Shown here piece after piece: positions 1 to 6,894 of a stretch of 12,137 bases of DNA. The notes beneath the pieces are model-generated. The model did not search any database, was not told the DNA's origin, and saw only the letters and a list, made by a program, of their open reading frames with translations. Every line of letters starts with the position of its first letter. Position 1 is the first letter of the stretch. The DNA lies in NCBI GenBank assembly GCA_946479825.1, contig CAMLHU010000037.1, positions 1 to 12,137 on the forward strand, read 5' to 3'. Source of the stretch: an uncultured Gemmatimonadota bacterium (lineage in GTDB: Bacteria > Gemmatimonadota > Gemmatimonadetes > Gemmatimonadales > GWC2-71-9). The translations under genes were made by a program, and so were the position numbers.

Positions 1-657
1 GCGTTCCTGATCGGTGGGTCCGTCCGGGCCCAAGCGCCGGCGCCGGAACGGCTGTACGAGACCGGCGCCCTTCACGCCGCGGCGCTGGCCTTCGGCGAAC
101 GCGCCACCGCGGCGCCGGCCGTCGCCGCCAACTGGTACGATCTCGGCGCGGCCGAGTATCGGCTGGGCCAGGACGGCGACGCGGCGGCCGCGTGGGCGCG
201 CGCGGCGCGGCTCGAGCCGCGGAGCGTCACGCTCGCACGGGCCCGGCTGCTCGTCCCGGCGCCGGACTCCGTGAGCGCCGCGTGGCTCACCCCCTGGCTC
301 GTGACCCCCGAGGAGCTCGCGGTCCTCGCGATCGCGTGCTGGCTGATCGGCTGGGTTGCGCTCGCGGTCCGGCCGGAGCGGTCGGGCCGCTGGTGGATGC
401 TGGTGGGTGCCGGGGCCCTGGTCGGCGCGGTCGCCTGGGGTCGCGCGCGGGCCGAGGCCCGCCCGCTCGCCGTGGCCCGGATCGAGGTGGCGGCCCGGGT
501 CTCGCCCTATGGAACGGCGCCCGGCGGCCGTCCGCTCCCGGTCGGCACCGCGGTGCGCCCGGTCCGCCGGCGCGACGGCTGGGTGCTGGTGCGCGCGGCC
601 ACCGGGGAAGAGGGCTGGGTCCCCGCCGCCGCCGTCGCGACGGTGATAGACTTCTGA
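1..657 (+). CDS. BatE-like TPR/SH3-domain membrane protein (5' end missing)
   Basis: The reading frame is open from the window edge, so the start is missing; 218 codons are visible. Residues 1-12 look like the end of a signal peptide (...GSVRAQA). Residues 17-82 are a TPR-like helical stretch with the pattern ANWYDLGAAEYRLGQ and AAWARAARLEP. Two hydrophobic helices follow (about 105-123 and 131-147), then a C-terminal bacterial SH3-like module (about 158-215) with the typical DGWVLVR and EEGWVPAAAV pieces. Signal peptide, TPR, membrane helices and SH3, in that order, is the layout of BatE proteins, which sit in MoxR/Bat (CoxE-type VWA) operons in other bacteria and are thought to act in the periplasm or envelope. 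The BatA-BatD partners would lie to the left of the window, so the family call is an inference from architecture. The stop codon is 2 bp before mutL, which suggests co-transcription. Confidence 0.7.
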   Translation, partial: AFLIGGSVRAQAPAPERLYETGALHAAALAFGERATAAPAVAANWYDLGAAEYRLGQDGDAAAAWARAARLEPRSVTLARARLLVPAPDSVSAAWLTPWLVTPEELAVLAIACWLIGWVALAVRPERSGRWWMLVGAGALVGAVAWGRARAEARPLAVARIEVAARVSPYGTAPGGRPLPVGTAVRPVRRRDGWVLVRAATGEEGWVPAAAVATVIDF

Positions 658-659
658 CG

Positions 660-2399
660 ATGCGACGCATCGCGATCCTTCCCGCCGCGGTCGCCGACCA
701 GATCGCCGCCGGCGAAGTGGTCGAGCGGCCGGCGTCGGTCGTCAAGGAACTGGTCGAGAACGCCATCGACGCCGGCGCGCGCCACGTGCGCATCGAGCTC
801 GAGAACGGCGGCAAGACCCTCGTCCGCGTGAGCGACGACGGGTCGGGGATGGGGCGCGAGGACGCCGTCCTGGCCCTCGATCGGCACGCCACGAGCAAGG
901 TGCGGTCCGCGGCCGACCTCGTGGGCATCGGCTCCTTCGGCTTCCGCGGCGAGGCGCTCCCGGCCATCGCCTCGGTGTCGCGGTTCTCGCTGGTGACGGC
1001 CGAGGATGGCGCTCCCGGCACCGAGGTGACCGTCACCGGCGGCCGCATCGACCAGGTGACCGACGTCGCCCGTCAGCGTGGCACCACCGTCACGGTGCGC
1101 GCCCTCTTCTTCAATACTCCCGCCCGCCGCAAGTTCCTGCGATCGGTCTCGAGCGAGTCCCGGGTCTCCTTCGACGCGGTGACGGTGCTGGCCCTCGCGC
1201 ATCCGGAGGTCGGCTTCGAGCTCATCGCCGACGAGCGCACCCGCCTCGTGCTGCCGCCGGGCCAGCCGCTCGGCGAGCGCCTGGCGGCGGTCTGGGGGGC
1301 CGACCTCGCGGGCACGCTGGTGCCTGTCGCCTACGCCGCCGGGCCGGTGCGCGTCGAGGGGCTGATCCAGCGCCCGGGCGACGCCCGGCCCACCGGCCGG
1401 CGGACCCAGCTGCTGGTCAACGGCCGGCCGTTCCGCGACAACTTCCTGGTCCGCGCGGCCGAGGCGGGGTATCGCTCCGCCATCCACCCGGGCGACCGCC
1501 CGTCGCTGTTCCTGCACCTCACGCTCGGCGCGGGGGAGGTGGACGTGAACGTCCACCCGGCCAAGCTCGAGGTGCGGTTCCTCAACCGGGTCGCGGTGGA
1601 GGGCGCGGTCGAGACCGCCGTCCGTGACGCGCTCGGGCGGCTCGCCGCCGCGGCGCCGGTGGGGGAGTGGCGCCCGCTGCCCGACGCGGTGCCGGCGCCG
1701 CGCCTCTCCGGCAGCGGCGAGGTCTGGGGCGGGCCGACCGAGCTGCCGTTCGCCGAAGGGGCGGCGCCGGACCCGGCGGCCGACCTGCTCGCGGGGGCCG
1801 AGCCCGTGGCGACGCCGGACCGGCGCCCCGCCGTGACGCCGTGTCTGCAGCTGTTCGACACCTACATCGCCTACCAGACGCCGGAGGCCCTCGTCTTCGT
1901 GGACCAGCACTCGGCCCACGAGCGGATCCTCTATGAACAGGTGATGGCGCGGATCGAGACCGGCGGGCTGCCGGCGCAGCGGCTCCTGCTCCCCTTCACC
2001 GCGGAGCTGACCGACGAGGAGCTCGACGTCGTCGAGGTGCATCGCGACCCGCTCGCGCGCATCGGATTCGAGGTGGAGCCGTTCGGGGGCCGGACCGTCG
2101 CCGTCCACGCCGTGCCGGCGCCGCATCCGCGGTTCGACGCGGGGAGCTGCTTCCGCGAGCTCGTCGCCGACCTGGCCCGGGGCCGGTTCGGCGGCTGGGC
2201 CAACGGGCTCGAGCGGTTCGCCGCCACCTACGCCTGTCGCGCGGCGGTCAAGGGCGGCCAGCGGCTCGAGCTCCGCGAGATGGAGGAACTGCTCGCCCGC
2301 CTGATGGCCACCGAGCTGCCGCCGCACGACGTCCACGGTCGGTCCACCATCGTGCAGCTGCCGCGCGAGGAGCTGGAGCGCAGGTTTGGCCGGCGCTAA
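660..2399 (+). CDS. mutL: DNA mismatch repair protein MutL
   Basis: MutL of 579 residues, close to the usual 600-630. It is the GHKL-ATPase matchmaker that links MutS mismatch recognition to strand incision. The N-terminal ATPase motifs are all present: KELVENAIDAGA (29-40, with catalytic-type E30 and N34), DDGSGM (59-64), RHATSK (75-80) and GFRGEAL (94-100). A Pro/Ala-rich linker (about 330-390) leads to the C-terminal dimerisation domain. This has a DQHSAHERILYE block at 415-426, which fits the DQHA-x2-E-x4-E endonuclease signature except for Ser in place of Ala. It also has a clamp-binding-like QRLLLPF (440-446), ACR (525-527), and DVHGRS (557-562) where nicking MutLs have CPHGRP. Nicking activity is therefore likely, but one metal-site cysteine is replaced by Asp. 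The ATG at 660 is chosen because homology begins there; the frame stays open upstream to 192 but encodes no MutL sequence. No clear Shine-Dalgarno is seen. Confidence 0.97.
   Translation: MRRIAILPAAVADQIAAGEVVERPASVVKELVENAIDAGARHVRIELENGGKTLVRVSDDGSGMGREDAVLALDRHATSKVRSAADLVGIGSFGFRGEALPAIASVSRFSLVTAEDGAPGTEVTVTGGRIDQVTDVARQRGTTVTVRALFFNTPARRKFLRSVSSESRVSFDAVTVLALAHPEVGFELIADERTRLVLPPGQPLGERLAAVWGADLAGTLVPVAYAAGPVRVEGLIQRPGDARPTGRRTQLLVNGRPFRDNFLVRAAEAGYRSAIHPGDRPSLFLHLTLGAGEVDVNVHPAKLEVRFLNRVAVEGAVETAVRDALGRLAAAAPVGEWRPLPDAVPAPRLSGSGEVWGGPTELPFAEGAAPDPAADLLAGAEPVATPDRRPAVTPCLQLFDTYIAYQTPEALVFVDQHSAHERILYEQVMARIETGGLPAQRLLLPFTAELTDEELDVVEVHRDPLARIGFEVEPFGGRTVAVHAVPAPHPRFDAGSCFRELVADLARGRFGGWANGLERFAATYACRAAVKGGQRLELREMEELLARLMATELPPHDVHGRSTIVQLPREELERRFGRR
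2375..2378 (+). promoter_or_regulatory. Ribosome binding site deciding the TTG start of miaA
   Basis: GGAG lies seven bases before TTG at 2386, inside the last codons of mutL. Since there is no ATG or GTG between here and the P-loop, this site fixes the miaA start. Confidence 0.6.
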
Positions 2400-3324
2400 G
2401 CTCCGGGTCCCGGTCATCGTCGGTCCCACGGCGGTCGGCAAGACGGCCGTGGGGCTCGCGCTGGCGGAGCGCCTCCCGATCGAGATCGTGTCGGCCGACT
2501 CGCGCCAGATCTACCGGCGGCTCGACATCGGCACCGCCAAGCCCACGCCGAAGGAACGCGCGCGGGTGCCGCATCACGGGCTCGATCTCGTGGCCCCGGG
2601 CGAGCGGTACAGCGCCGGGCGCTACGCGCGCGAGGCGACCGGATGGATCGACGAGATCCACGCGCGGGGCCGCCTCCCGGTGATCGTGGGCGGCACCGGG
2701 TTCTACGTGCGGGCGCTCGCCGAGGGCCTGTTCCACGAACCGCCGCTCGATCCGGTGCGCCGCGCCGCGCTCGAGGACTGGCTCGCGGGCCACGATGCCC
2801 TGGAACTGGTCCGCTGGGCGGCGCGCCTCGATCCGGGGTTCCGGGGCGGCGGGCGTCAGCGGGCGGCGCGGGCGGTCGAGGTGGCGCTGCTCACCGGCCA
2901 CCCGCTCTCGTTCTGGCAGCGCGCGGCGCGCGGCCACGGGATCGTCGAGCCGTGGTACGTGGTGCTCACCGTACCCCGTCCCGTGCTGCACCAGCGCATC
3001 GCGGCGCGGGCGGAAGAGATGGTGCGGCGCGGGGTCATCGAGGAGGTGGCGGCCGCGATGGCCGACGGCGCACCGGCCGACGGGCCGGGCCTCGACGGCG
3101 TCGGGCTTCGCGAAGCGGTCCAGTACCTGCACGGCGAGCGCACCCGCGAGAGCGTCGCGGCGGCCATCGCCCAGAGCACCCGCCTGTATGCCCGCCGCCA
3201 GGAGACCTGGTTCCGTCATCAGCTTCGGGGCGAGGTCCGGACCCTCGACGCGGTGCGGCCGCCGGGGGAGCTGGCCGAGGAGATCGTGCGGCAGTGGAGG
3301 GTGGCCGGGGGAGCGGGGAACTGA
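2386..3324 (+). CDS. miaA: tRNA dimethylallyltransferase MiaA
   Basis: MiaA, 312 residues, the normal size for the family. It transfers the dimethylallyl group from DMAPP to N6 of A37 in tRNAs that read UNN codons, giving i6A. Visible motifs are the P-loop GPTAVGKT (13-20), SADSRQIYR (36-44), the prenyl-substrate region GGTGFYVRAL (102-111), GVGLREAVQYL (238-248, in place of the more usual GYKE form) and the C-terminal YARRQETWFR (268-277). The start is a TTG at 2386 lying 14 bp inside mutL. It is supported by GGAG at 2375-2378, seven bases upstream, and by the lack of any ATG or GTG before the P-loop. A mutL-miaA order is common in bacteria, and the overlap implies translational coupling. 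Confidence 0.96.
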   Translation: MAGAKLRVPVIVGPTAVGKTAVGLALAERLPIEIVSADSRQIYRRLDIGTAKPTPKERARVPHHGLDLVAPGERYSAGRYAREATGWIDEIHARGRLPVIVGGTGFYVRALAEGLFHEPPLDPVRRAALEDWLAGHDALELVRWAARLDPGFRGGGRQRAARAVEVALLTGHPLSFWQRAARGHGIVEPWYVVLTVPRPVLHQRIAARAEEMVRRGVIEEVAAAMADGAPADGPGLDGVGLREAVQYLHGERTRESVAAAIAQSTRLYARRQETWFRHQLRGEVRTLDAVRPPGELAEEIVRQWRVAGGAGN

Positions 3325-3326
3325 GC

Positions 3327-3346
3327 GGGTGAGGGCGGGGGAGGGG
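3327..3346 (+). other. Potential G-quadruplex tract after miaA
   Basis: Four G-runs of 3, 3, 5 and 4 bases are separated by loops of 3, 1 and 1 bases. This fits the (G3+N1-7)x4 pattern on the coding strand three bases after the miaA stop. Two more G-runs (3307-3311 and 3315-3318) lie inside the end of miaA. This G-rich stretch, rather than a hairpin terminator, separates miaA from bshA. In DNA this GC-rich, such a run can arise by chance. Confidence 0.45.
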
Positions 3347-3368
3347 CGGCGGCGAAATCGACGGGCGG

Positions 3369-3377
3369 TATTACACT
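3369..3377 (+). promoter_or_regulatory. Candidate -10 region for the bshA operon
   Basis: A short AT-rich island in an otherwise GC-rich gap contains overlapping hexamers TATTAC (3369-3374) and TACACT (3372-3377), either of which resembles a sigma-70 -10 box. No convincing -35 is visible. Used as a promoter, it would give a 5' leader of roughly 55 bases before bshA. Confidence 0.35.
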
Positions 3378-3385
3378 TCCAGCGT

Positions 3386-3428
3386 TCCCGGCCTCAGGCG
3401 CCACGCTCCCGGCCTCAGACTCCCGGCC
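3386..3428. repeat. 12-bp direct repeat in the bshA leader
   Basis: TCCCGGCCTCAG occurs at 3386-3397 and exactly again at 3407-3418. A shortened third copy, TCCCGGCC, is at 3421-3428. Start-to-start spacings are 21 and 14 bp. The copies lie between the candidate promoter and the bshA ATG, in non-coding sequence. They could be a protein-binding site or a slippage relic; nothing further is visible. Confidence 0.6.
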
Positions 3429-3438
3429 CCGATCCGAC

Positions 3439-4563
3439 ATGCGCATCGGCATCACCTGTTACCCCACCTACGGCGGCTCCGGCGCCCTCGCGACCGAGCT
3501 CGGCATCGAGCTGGCCGCGCGGGGGCACGAGGTGCATTTCATCACCGATGCCGCACCGTTCCGCCTCCGCGGCTACCACGAGCGGGTGACGTACCACGAG
3601 GTGGAGACGAAGATCGCGCATTATCCGCTCTTCACCCACTTCCCGTACACCCTGGCCCTCGCCTCCAAGCAGCACGAGGTGGCGCTGCGCGAGCGGCTCG
3701 ACATCCTCCACGTCCACTACGCGGTGCCGCACGCCACCACGGCGTGGATCGCCCGCGAGATGCTGGGCCCCGCCCACCCGCTCAAGGTCGTCACTACCCT
3801 CCACGGCACCGACATCACCCTCGTGGGCCAGGAGGCGAGCTTCTTCGAGATCACCAAGTTCTCGATCGAGCGCTCCGACATGGTCACGGCGGTCTCCGAC
3901 CACCTCCGCGAGGAGACCTACCGGGCCTTCGGGTGCCAGCGCGCGGAGATCCGGGTGGTCCCGAATTTCGTCAACCTCGCGGAGTATTTCCCCGCCGGCG
4001 ACGGCAAGCGCCAGCAGCTCGCGCCGCCCGGGCACCGGATCCTGACCCACATCTCGAACTTCCGCGAGGTGAAGCGGGTCAAGGACGTGGTCCGGGTCTT
4101 CGCGCGGGTCCGGAAGGCGATGCCGGCGACGCTCCTGATGGTGGGCGACGGCCCCGATCGTGAGGAGGCGGAGAGCGAGGCGCGGACCCTCGAGGTGGCG
4201 GGCGACGTGCGGTTCTTCGGGCGGCTCGACTCGGTGGGCGACCTGCTCCGCGCCACCGACCTGTTCGTGCTGCCGAGCCAGACGGAGTCGTTCGGGCTGG
4301 CGGCGCTCGAGGCGATGGCCTGCGGCGCGCCGGTGGTGGCGAGCCGGGCCGGCGGCCTCCCGGAAGTGATCGAGGACGGCGTGAGCGGGATCCTCGAGCC
4401 GCCGGGGATGGTCGAGGCGATGGCCCGGCGCTCGATCGACCTGCTGCGCGACCCCGCCCGCCACCGCGCCATGGCCGACGCCGCGCTGGCCCGCGCCCGC
4501 GGCTTCTCCGCGGAACGCATCGTCCCGATGTACGAATCGCTCTACGCAGAGGTCCTCCGGTGA
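3439..4563 (+). CDS. bshA: N-acetyl-alpha-D-glucosaminyl L-malate synthase BshA
   Basis: GT-B glycosyltransferase (GT4) of 374 residues that joins GlcNAc from UDP-GlcNAc to L-malate, the first step of bacillithiol synthesis. It matches the recalled Bacillus BshA closely and better than generic GT4 enzymes: GITCYPTYGGSGALATELG (4-22), EVHFIT then PFRL (31-43), LASKQHEVA (73-81), HVHYAVPHA (91-99), TTLHGTDIT (119-127), TAVSDHLREETY (150-161) and THISNFREVKRVKDVVRVF (203-221). The EX7E motif is E283 to E291, followed by AMACGAPVV. The ATG at 3439 matches the family N-terminus; no clear Shine-Dalgarno is seen. The stop overlaps the GTG of uppP (GTGA). The partner enzymes BshB (deacetylase) and BshC (cysteine ligase) are not in the window. 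Confidence 0.93.
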   Translation: MRIGITCYPTYGGSGALATELGIELAARGHEVHFITDAAPFRLRGYHERVTYHEVETKIAHYPLFTHFPYTLALASKQHEVALRERLDILHVHYAVPHATTAWIAREMLGPAHPLKVVTTLHGTDITLVGQEASFFEITKFSIERSDMVTAVSDHLREETYRAFGCQRAEIRVVPNFVNLAEYFPAGDGKRQQLAPPGHRILTHISNFREVKRVKDVVRVFARVRKAMPATLLMVGDGPDREEAESEARTLEVAGDVRFFGRLDSVGDLLRATDLFVLPSQTESFGLAALEAMACGAPVVASRAGGLPEVIEDGVSGILEPPGMVEAMARRSIDLLRDPARHRAMADAALARARGFSAERIVPMYESLYAEVLR

Positions 4564-5372
4564 ACGCCCTCGCCGCGCTCCCGCTCGCGCTCAAGGCCCT
4601 CATCCTCGGCGTGGTCGAGGGCGTCACCGAGTTCCTCCCGATCTCGTCCACCGGCCACCTGATCCTCGTGGGAGACTGGCTCGGGTGGACCGGGGCCGAC
4701 GCGCAGACGTTCGAGATCTTCATCCAGCTCGGCGCCATCCTCGCCATCGTGTGGATCTACCGCGCCAAGCTCACGGCGGAGGCGCGCGGTTTCCCGGCCG
4801 ACCCGGCCAGCCGCAGGTTCGCCTGGTCGCTGTTCCTCGCCTTCGTCCCCGCCGCCGTGGTCGGCGTCCTGCTCCATCACTGGATCAAGGCGCGGCTCTT
4901 CAATCCGCTCGTGGTGGCGTGGGCGCTGGTGGCGGGCGGGCTCCTCATCCTCCTCATCGAACGGCTCCACCCGCGCGCCACCGTCACCGACGCCACCGCG
5001 GTCCCCGACCGCCCGGCGGTGGGCGTGGGCCTGGCCCAGGTGCTGTCGCTCGTGCCGGGCACGTCGCGATCGGCTGCCACGATCCTCGGCGGCTACGCGC
5101 TGGGCCTCACCCGCACGGCGGCGACCGAGTTCTCGTTCTACCTCGCCATCCCGGTGATGGTCGCCGCCACGCTCTTCGACCTGGTGAAAAGCCACGCCGC
5201 CCTGGGCCCGCAGGACCTCGTGCCCTTCGCGATCGGGTTCGTCGCCGCCTTCGTCTCGGCGCTGGTGGTGGTCAAGGGCTTCCTGCGATTCGTCTCGCGC
5301 CACAGCTTCGAGGCGTTCGCGTGGTACCGGATCGCCTTCGGGATCGTGTTGCTGTGGCTCTACCGCGGGTGA
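4560..5372 (+). CDS. uppP: Undecaprenyl-diphosphate phosphatase UppP (BacA)
   Basis: Integral membrane phosphatase, 270 residues, the usual size. It removes one phosphate from undecaprenyl diphosphate so that the lipid carrier can be reused for peptidoglycan and other envelope polymers; overproduction gives bacitracin resistance in other bacteria. Signatures are EGVTEFLPISSTGHLIL (20-36), with the catalytic-type Glu residues, and PGTSRSAATILGG (166-178), with the catalytic-type R170. About eight hydrophobic segments are visible. The start is a GTG at 4560 inside the bshA stop (GTGA), with AGAGG at 4548-4552 as a plausible ribosome site. Its own stop overlaps the birA start in the same manner. 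Confidence 0.96.
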   Translation: MNALAALPLALKALILGVVEGVTEFLPISSTGHLILVGDWLGWTGADAQTFEIFIQLGAILAIVWIYRAKLTAEARGFPADPASRRFAWSLFLAFVPAAVVGVLLHHWIKARLFNPLVVAWALVAGGLLILLIERLHPRATVTDATAVPDRPAVGVGLAQVLSLVPGTSRSAATILGGYALGLTRTAATEFSFYLAIPVMVAATLFDLVKSHAALGPQDLVPFAIGFVAAFVSALVVVKGFLRFVSRHSFEAFAWYRIAFGIVLLWLYRG

Positions 5373-6091
5373 GCGGCGCCCGGGTCGAGTGGCGGGACCG
5401 CACCGGCTCGACCCAGGACCTGATCCATGCCCTGGGCGAGGCCGGCGCACCCGACGGCACCGCCATCGCGGCGCGGGAGCAGGTCGGCGCGCGCGGCCAG
5501 CGCGGCCGGGCGTGGCACGCCCCCGCGGGCGGCGTCTGGATGAGCGTGCTCTGCCGGCCGGAGGGGGACGTCGTCCCCGACCTCCTGAGCCTCCGGGTCG
5601 GCCTCGCGGTCGCCCGTACCCTCGAGGCGGCCGGCACGATCCCGTCCCTCGGCCTCAAGTGGCCGAACGACCTGATGCTCCGCGATCGCAAGGTGGCCGG
5701 CATCCTCTGTGAGGCGCGCTGGCGCGGTGACCGGCTCGGCTGGATCGCGGTCGGGATCGGCATCAACGTCCGGAACCCCATCCCGGCCGAGGTCCAGGCG
5801 ACCGCCGCCCGCCTGGCCGACGCCGACCCGGCCCTCGCGCCGGAAGACCTGGCCCTGCCGGTGGCCGATGCCATCGTCAGCGCCGCGCGCCAGGTCGGCC
5901 CGCTCGACGGCGACGAGCTCGCCGAATTCGGGCGGCGCGACTGGCTCCGCGGCCGCCGCCTCGAGGCGCCGGCGCCCGGGATCGCGGCCGGGGTGGGCCC
6001 GGACGGCGCGTTGCTCGTCCGCGGTCCCGACGGCCGCGAGACCGCCGTGCGCGCCGGCACCGTCGTCCTGGTGCCCGCGTCGAGTCCCTGA
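5369..6091 (+). CDS. birA: Biotin-[acetyl-CoA-carboxylase] ligase (BirA without DNA-binding domain)
   Basis: Biotin protein ligase of 240 residues that activates biotin with ATP and attaches it to the lysine of biotin carboxyl carrier protein. Motifs are GSTQD (13-17), the biotinyl-AMP loop ARGQRGRAW (41-49, GRGRRGR in E. coli), KWPNDL (97-102), KVAGIL (108-113) and GIGINV (129-134), then a C-terminal SH3-like domain (about 190-236). No N-terminal helix-turn-helix is present, so this is a group I ligase that cannot act as the biotin-operon repressor. The GTG at 5369 overlaps the uppP stop (GTGA). The frame is open further left to 4685, but that stretch is only the out-of-frame shadow of uppP. 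It is followed 23 bp later by coaX, a pairing found in many bacteria. Confidence 0.94.
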   Translation: MSGARVEWRDRTGSTQDLIHALGEAGAPDGTAIAAREQVGARGQRGRAWHAPAGGVWMSVLCRPEGDVVPDLLSLRVGLAVARTLEAAGTIPSLGLKWPNDLMLRDRKVAGILCEARWRGDRLGWIAVGIGINVRNPIPAEVQATAARLADADPALAPEDLALPVADAIVSAARQVGPLDGDELAEFGRRDWLRGRRLEAPAPGIAAGVGPDGALLVRGPDGRETAVRAGTVVLVPASSP

Positions 6092-6114
6092 CCGATCTCC
6101 AGCCGGAACCGCCT

Positions 6115-6894
6115 ATGCTGCTTGTCCTCGACATCGGCAACACCGAGATCACCGCCGGCCTCTTTCAGGGCGAGACCCTGACCGGGCGGTGGCGTCTCAC
6201 CACCAACCCGGACCGCACCCCCGACGAGTGGGCGCAGGCGATGGGCGGGTTCCTGCTGCAGGCGGGTCACTCGACGAACGAGGTCACCGGCGCCTGCTAT
6301 GCCTCGGTCGCGCCGGCCGCCACCCAGAGCTTCATCCGCGGAGTCGAGATCATCACCGGCTGCCGGGCCGTGGGCGTGGACGGCCGCTCCCCGCTGCCCG
6401 TCACGCTCGACGTGGATGAGCCGCTCACCGTCGGCGCGGACCGGATCGTCAATACGCTCGCGGCCGTGGAGCTCTACCGTGACGATGTCGTCGTGGTGGA
6501 CTTCGGCACCGCCACGACCTTCGACTGCATCACCAAGGATGGCCGCTTCATCGGCGGCGTCATCATGCCGGGGCTCCGCACCTCCGCCGACCAGCTCACG
6601 CGCCGCGCCGCCAAGCTCCCGGCCACCGAACTCGAGCCGCCGGCGCGCGCCATCGGCCGCCGGACCGAGGAGTGCATCCGCGCCGGCGTGCTCTACGGCA
6701 CCGCCGACGCCGTGGACGGGATCGTCGAGCGCATTCGGCGCGAGTGGCCCGGGGGCGGCCGGCCCCGGGTCTTCGCGACCGGCGGGCTCGCCGTGCTCGT
6801 CGCGCCGCTCTGCCGGACCATCGAGGCCACCGCCCCCGACCTGACGCTGCACGGGCTCCGGATCGCCGCCCGCCATCTCGGGGTCCCGGCGTGA
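6115..6894 (+). CDS. coaX: Type III pantothenate kinase CoaX
   Basis: CoaX, 259 residues, the standard length. It phosphorylates pantothenate, the first step of coenzyme A synthesis; type III enzymes are insensitive to CoA feedback and usually need a monovalent cation. The acetate/sugar kinase-like fold shows in DIGNTEITAGLF (6-17), GADRIVN (107-113), VVDFGTATTFDCI (127-139), GGVIMPGL (147-154), TEECIRAGVLYGTADAVDG (184-202) and ATGGLAVLVAPLC (221-233). The ATG at 6115 lies directly before the conserved DIGNT. Only a weak CCGGA-type ribosome site is seen. The stop overlaps the GTG of the next gene (GTGA). Confidence 0.96.
   Translation: MLLVLDIGNTEITAGLFQGETLTGRWRLTTNPDRTPDEWAQAMGGFLLQAGHSTNEVTGACYASVAPAATQSFIRGVEIITGCRAVGVDGRSPLPVTLDVDEPLTVGADRIVNTLAAVELYRDDVVVVDFGTATTFDCITKDGRFIGGVIMPGLRTSADQLTRRAAKLPATELEPPARAIGRRTEECIRAGVLYGTADAVDGIVERIRREWPGGGRPRVFATGGLAVLVAPLCRTIEATAPDLTLHGLRIAARHLGVPA

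Noticed and set aside
192..659. In-frame N-terminal extension of mutL
   Set aside because: The extra 156 codons are the out-of-frame shadow of the BatE-like gene; MutL homology starts exactly at the ATG at 660.
507..2441. A 644-codon open frame on the minus strand opposite mutL, and similar long antisense frames opposite bshA, birA/coaX and the prenyltransferase
   Set aside because: In DNA this GC-rich, the antisense frame of a real gene often lacks stops. The translated sequences are Arg/Gly/His/Asp-rich, low in complexity and match no family, while the plus-strand genes have full motifs.
3386..3428. The short direct repeats as a CRISPR array
   Set aside because: The unit is only 12 bp, there are two full copies with 9- and 2-bp gaps, and no cas genes are present.
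4685..5368. Upstream extension of birA
   Set aside because: The extension is the uppP gene in another frame; the GTG at 5369 gives a normal-length ligase.
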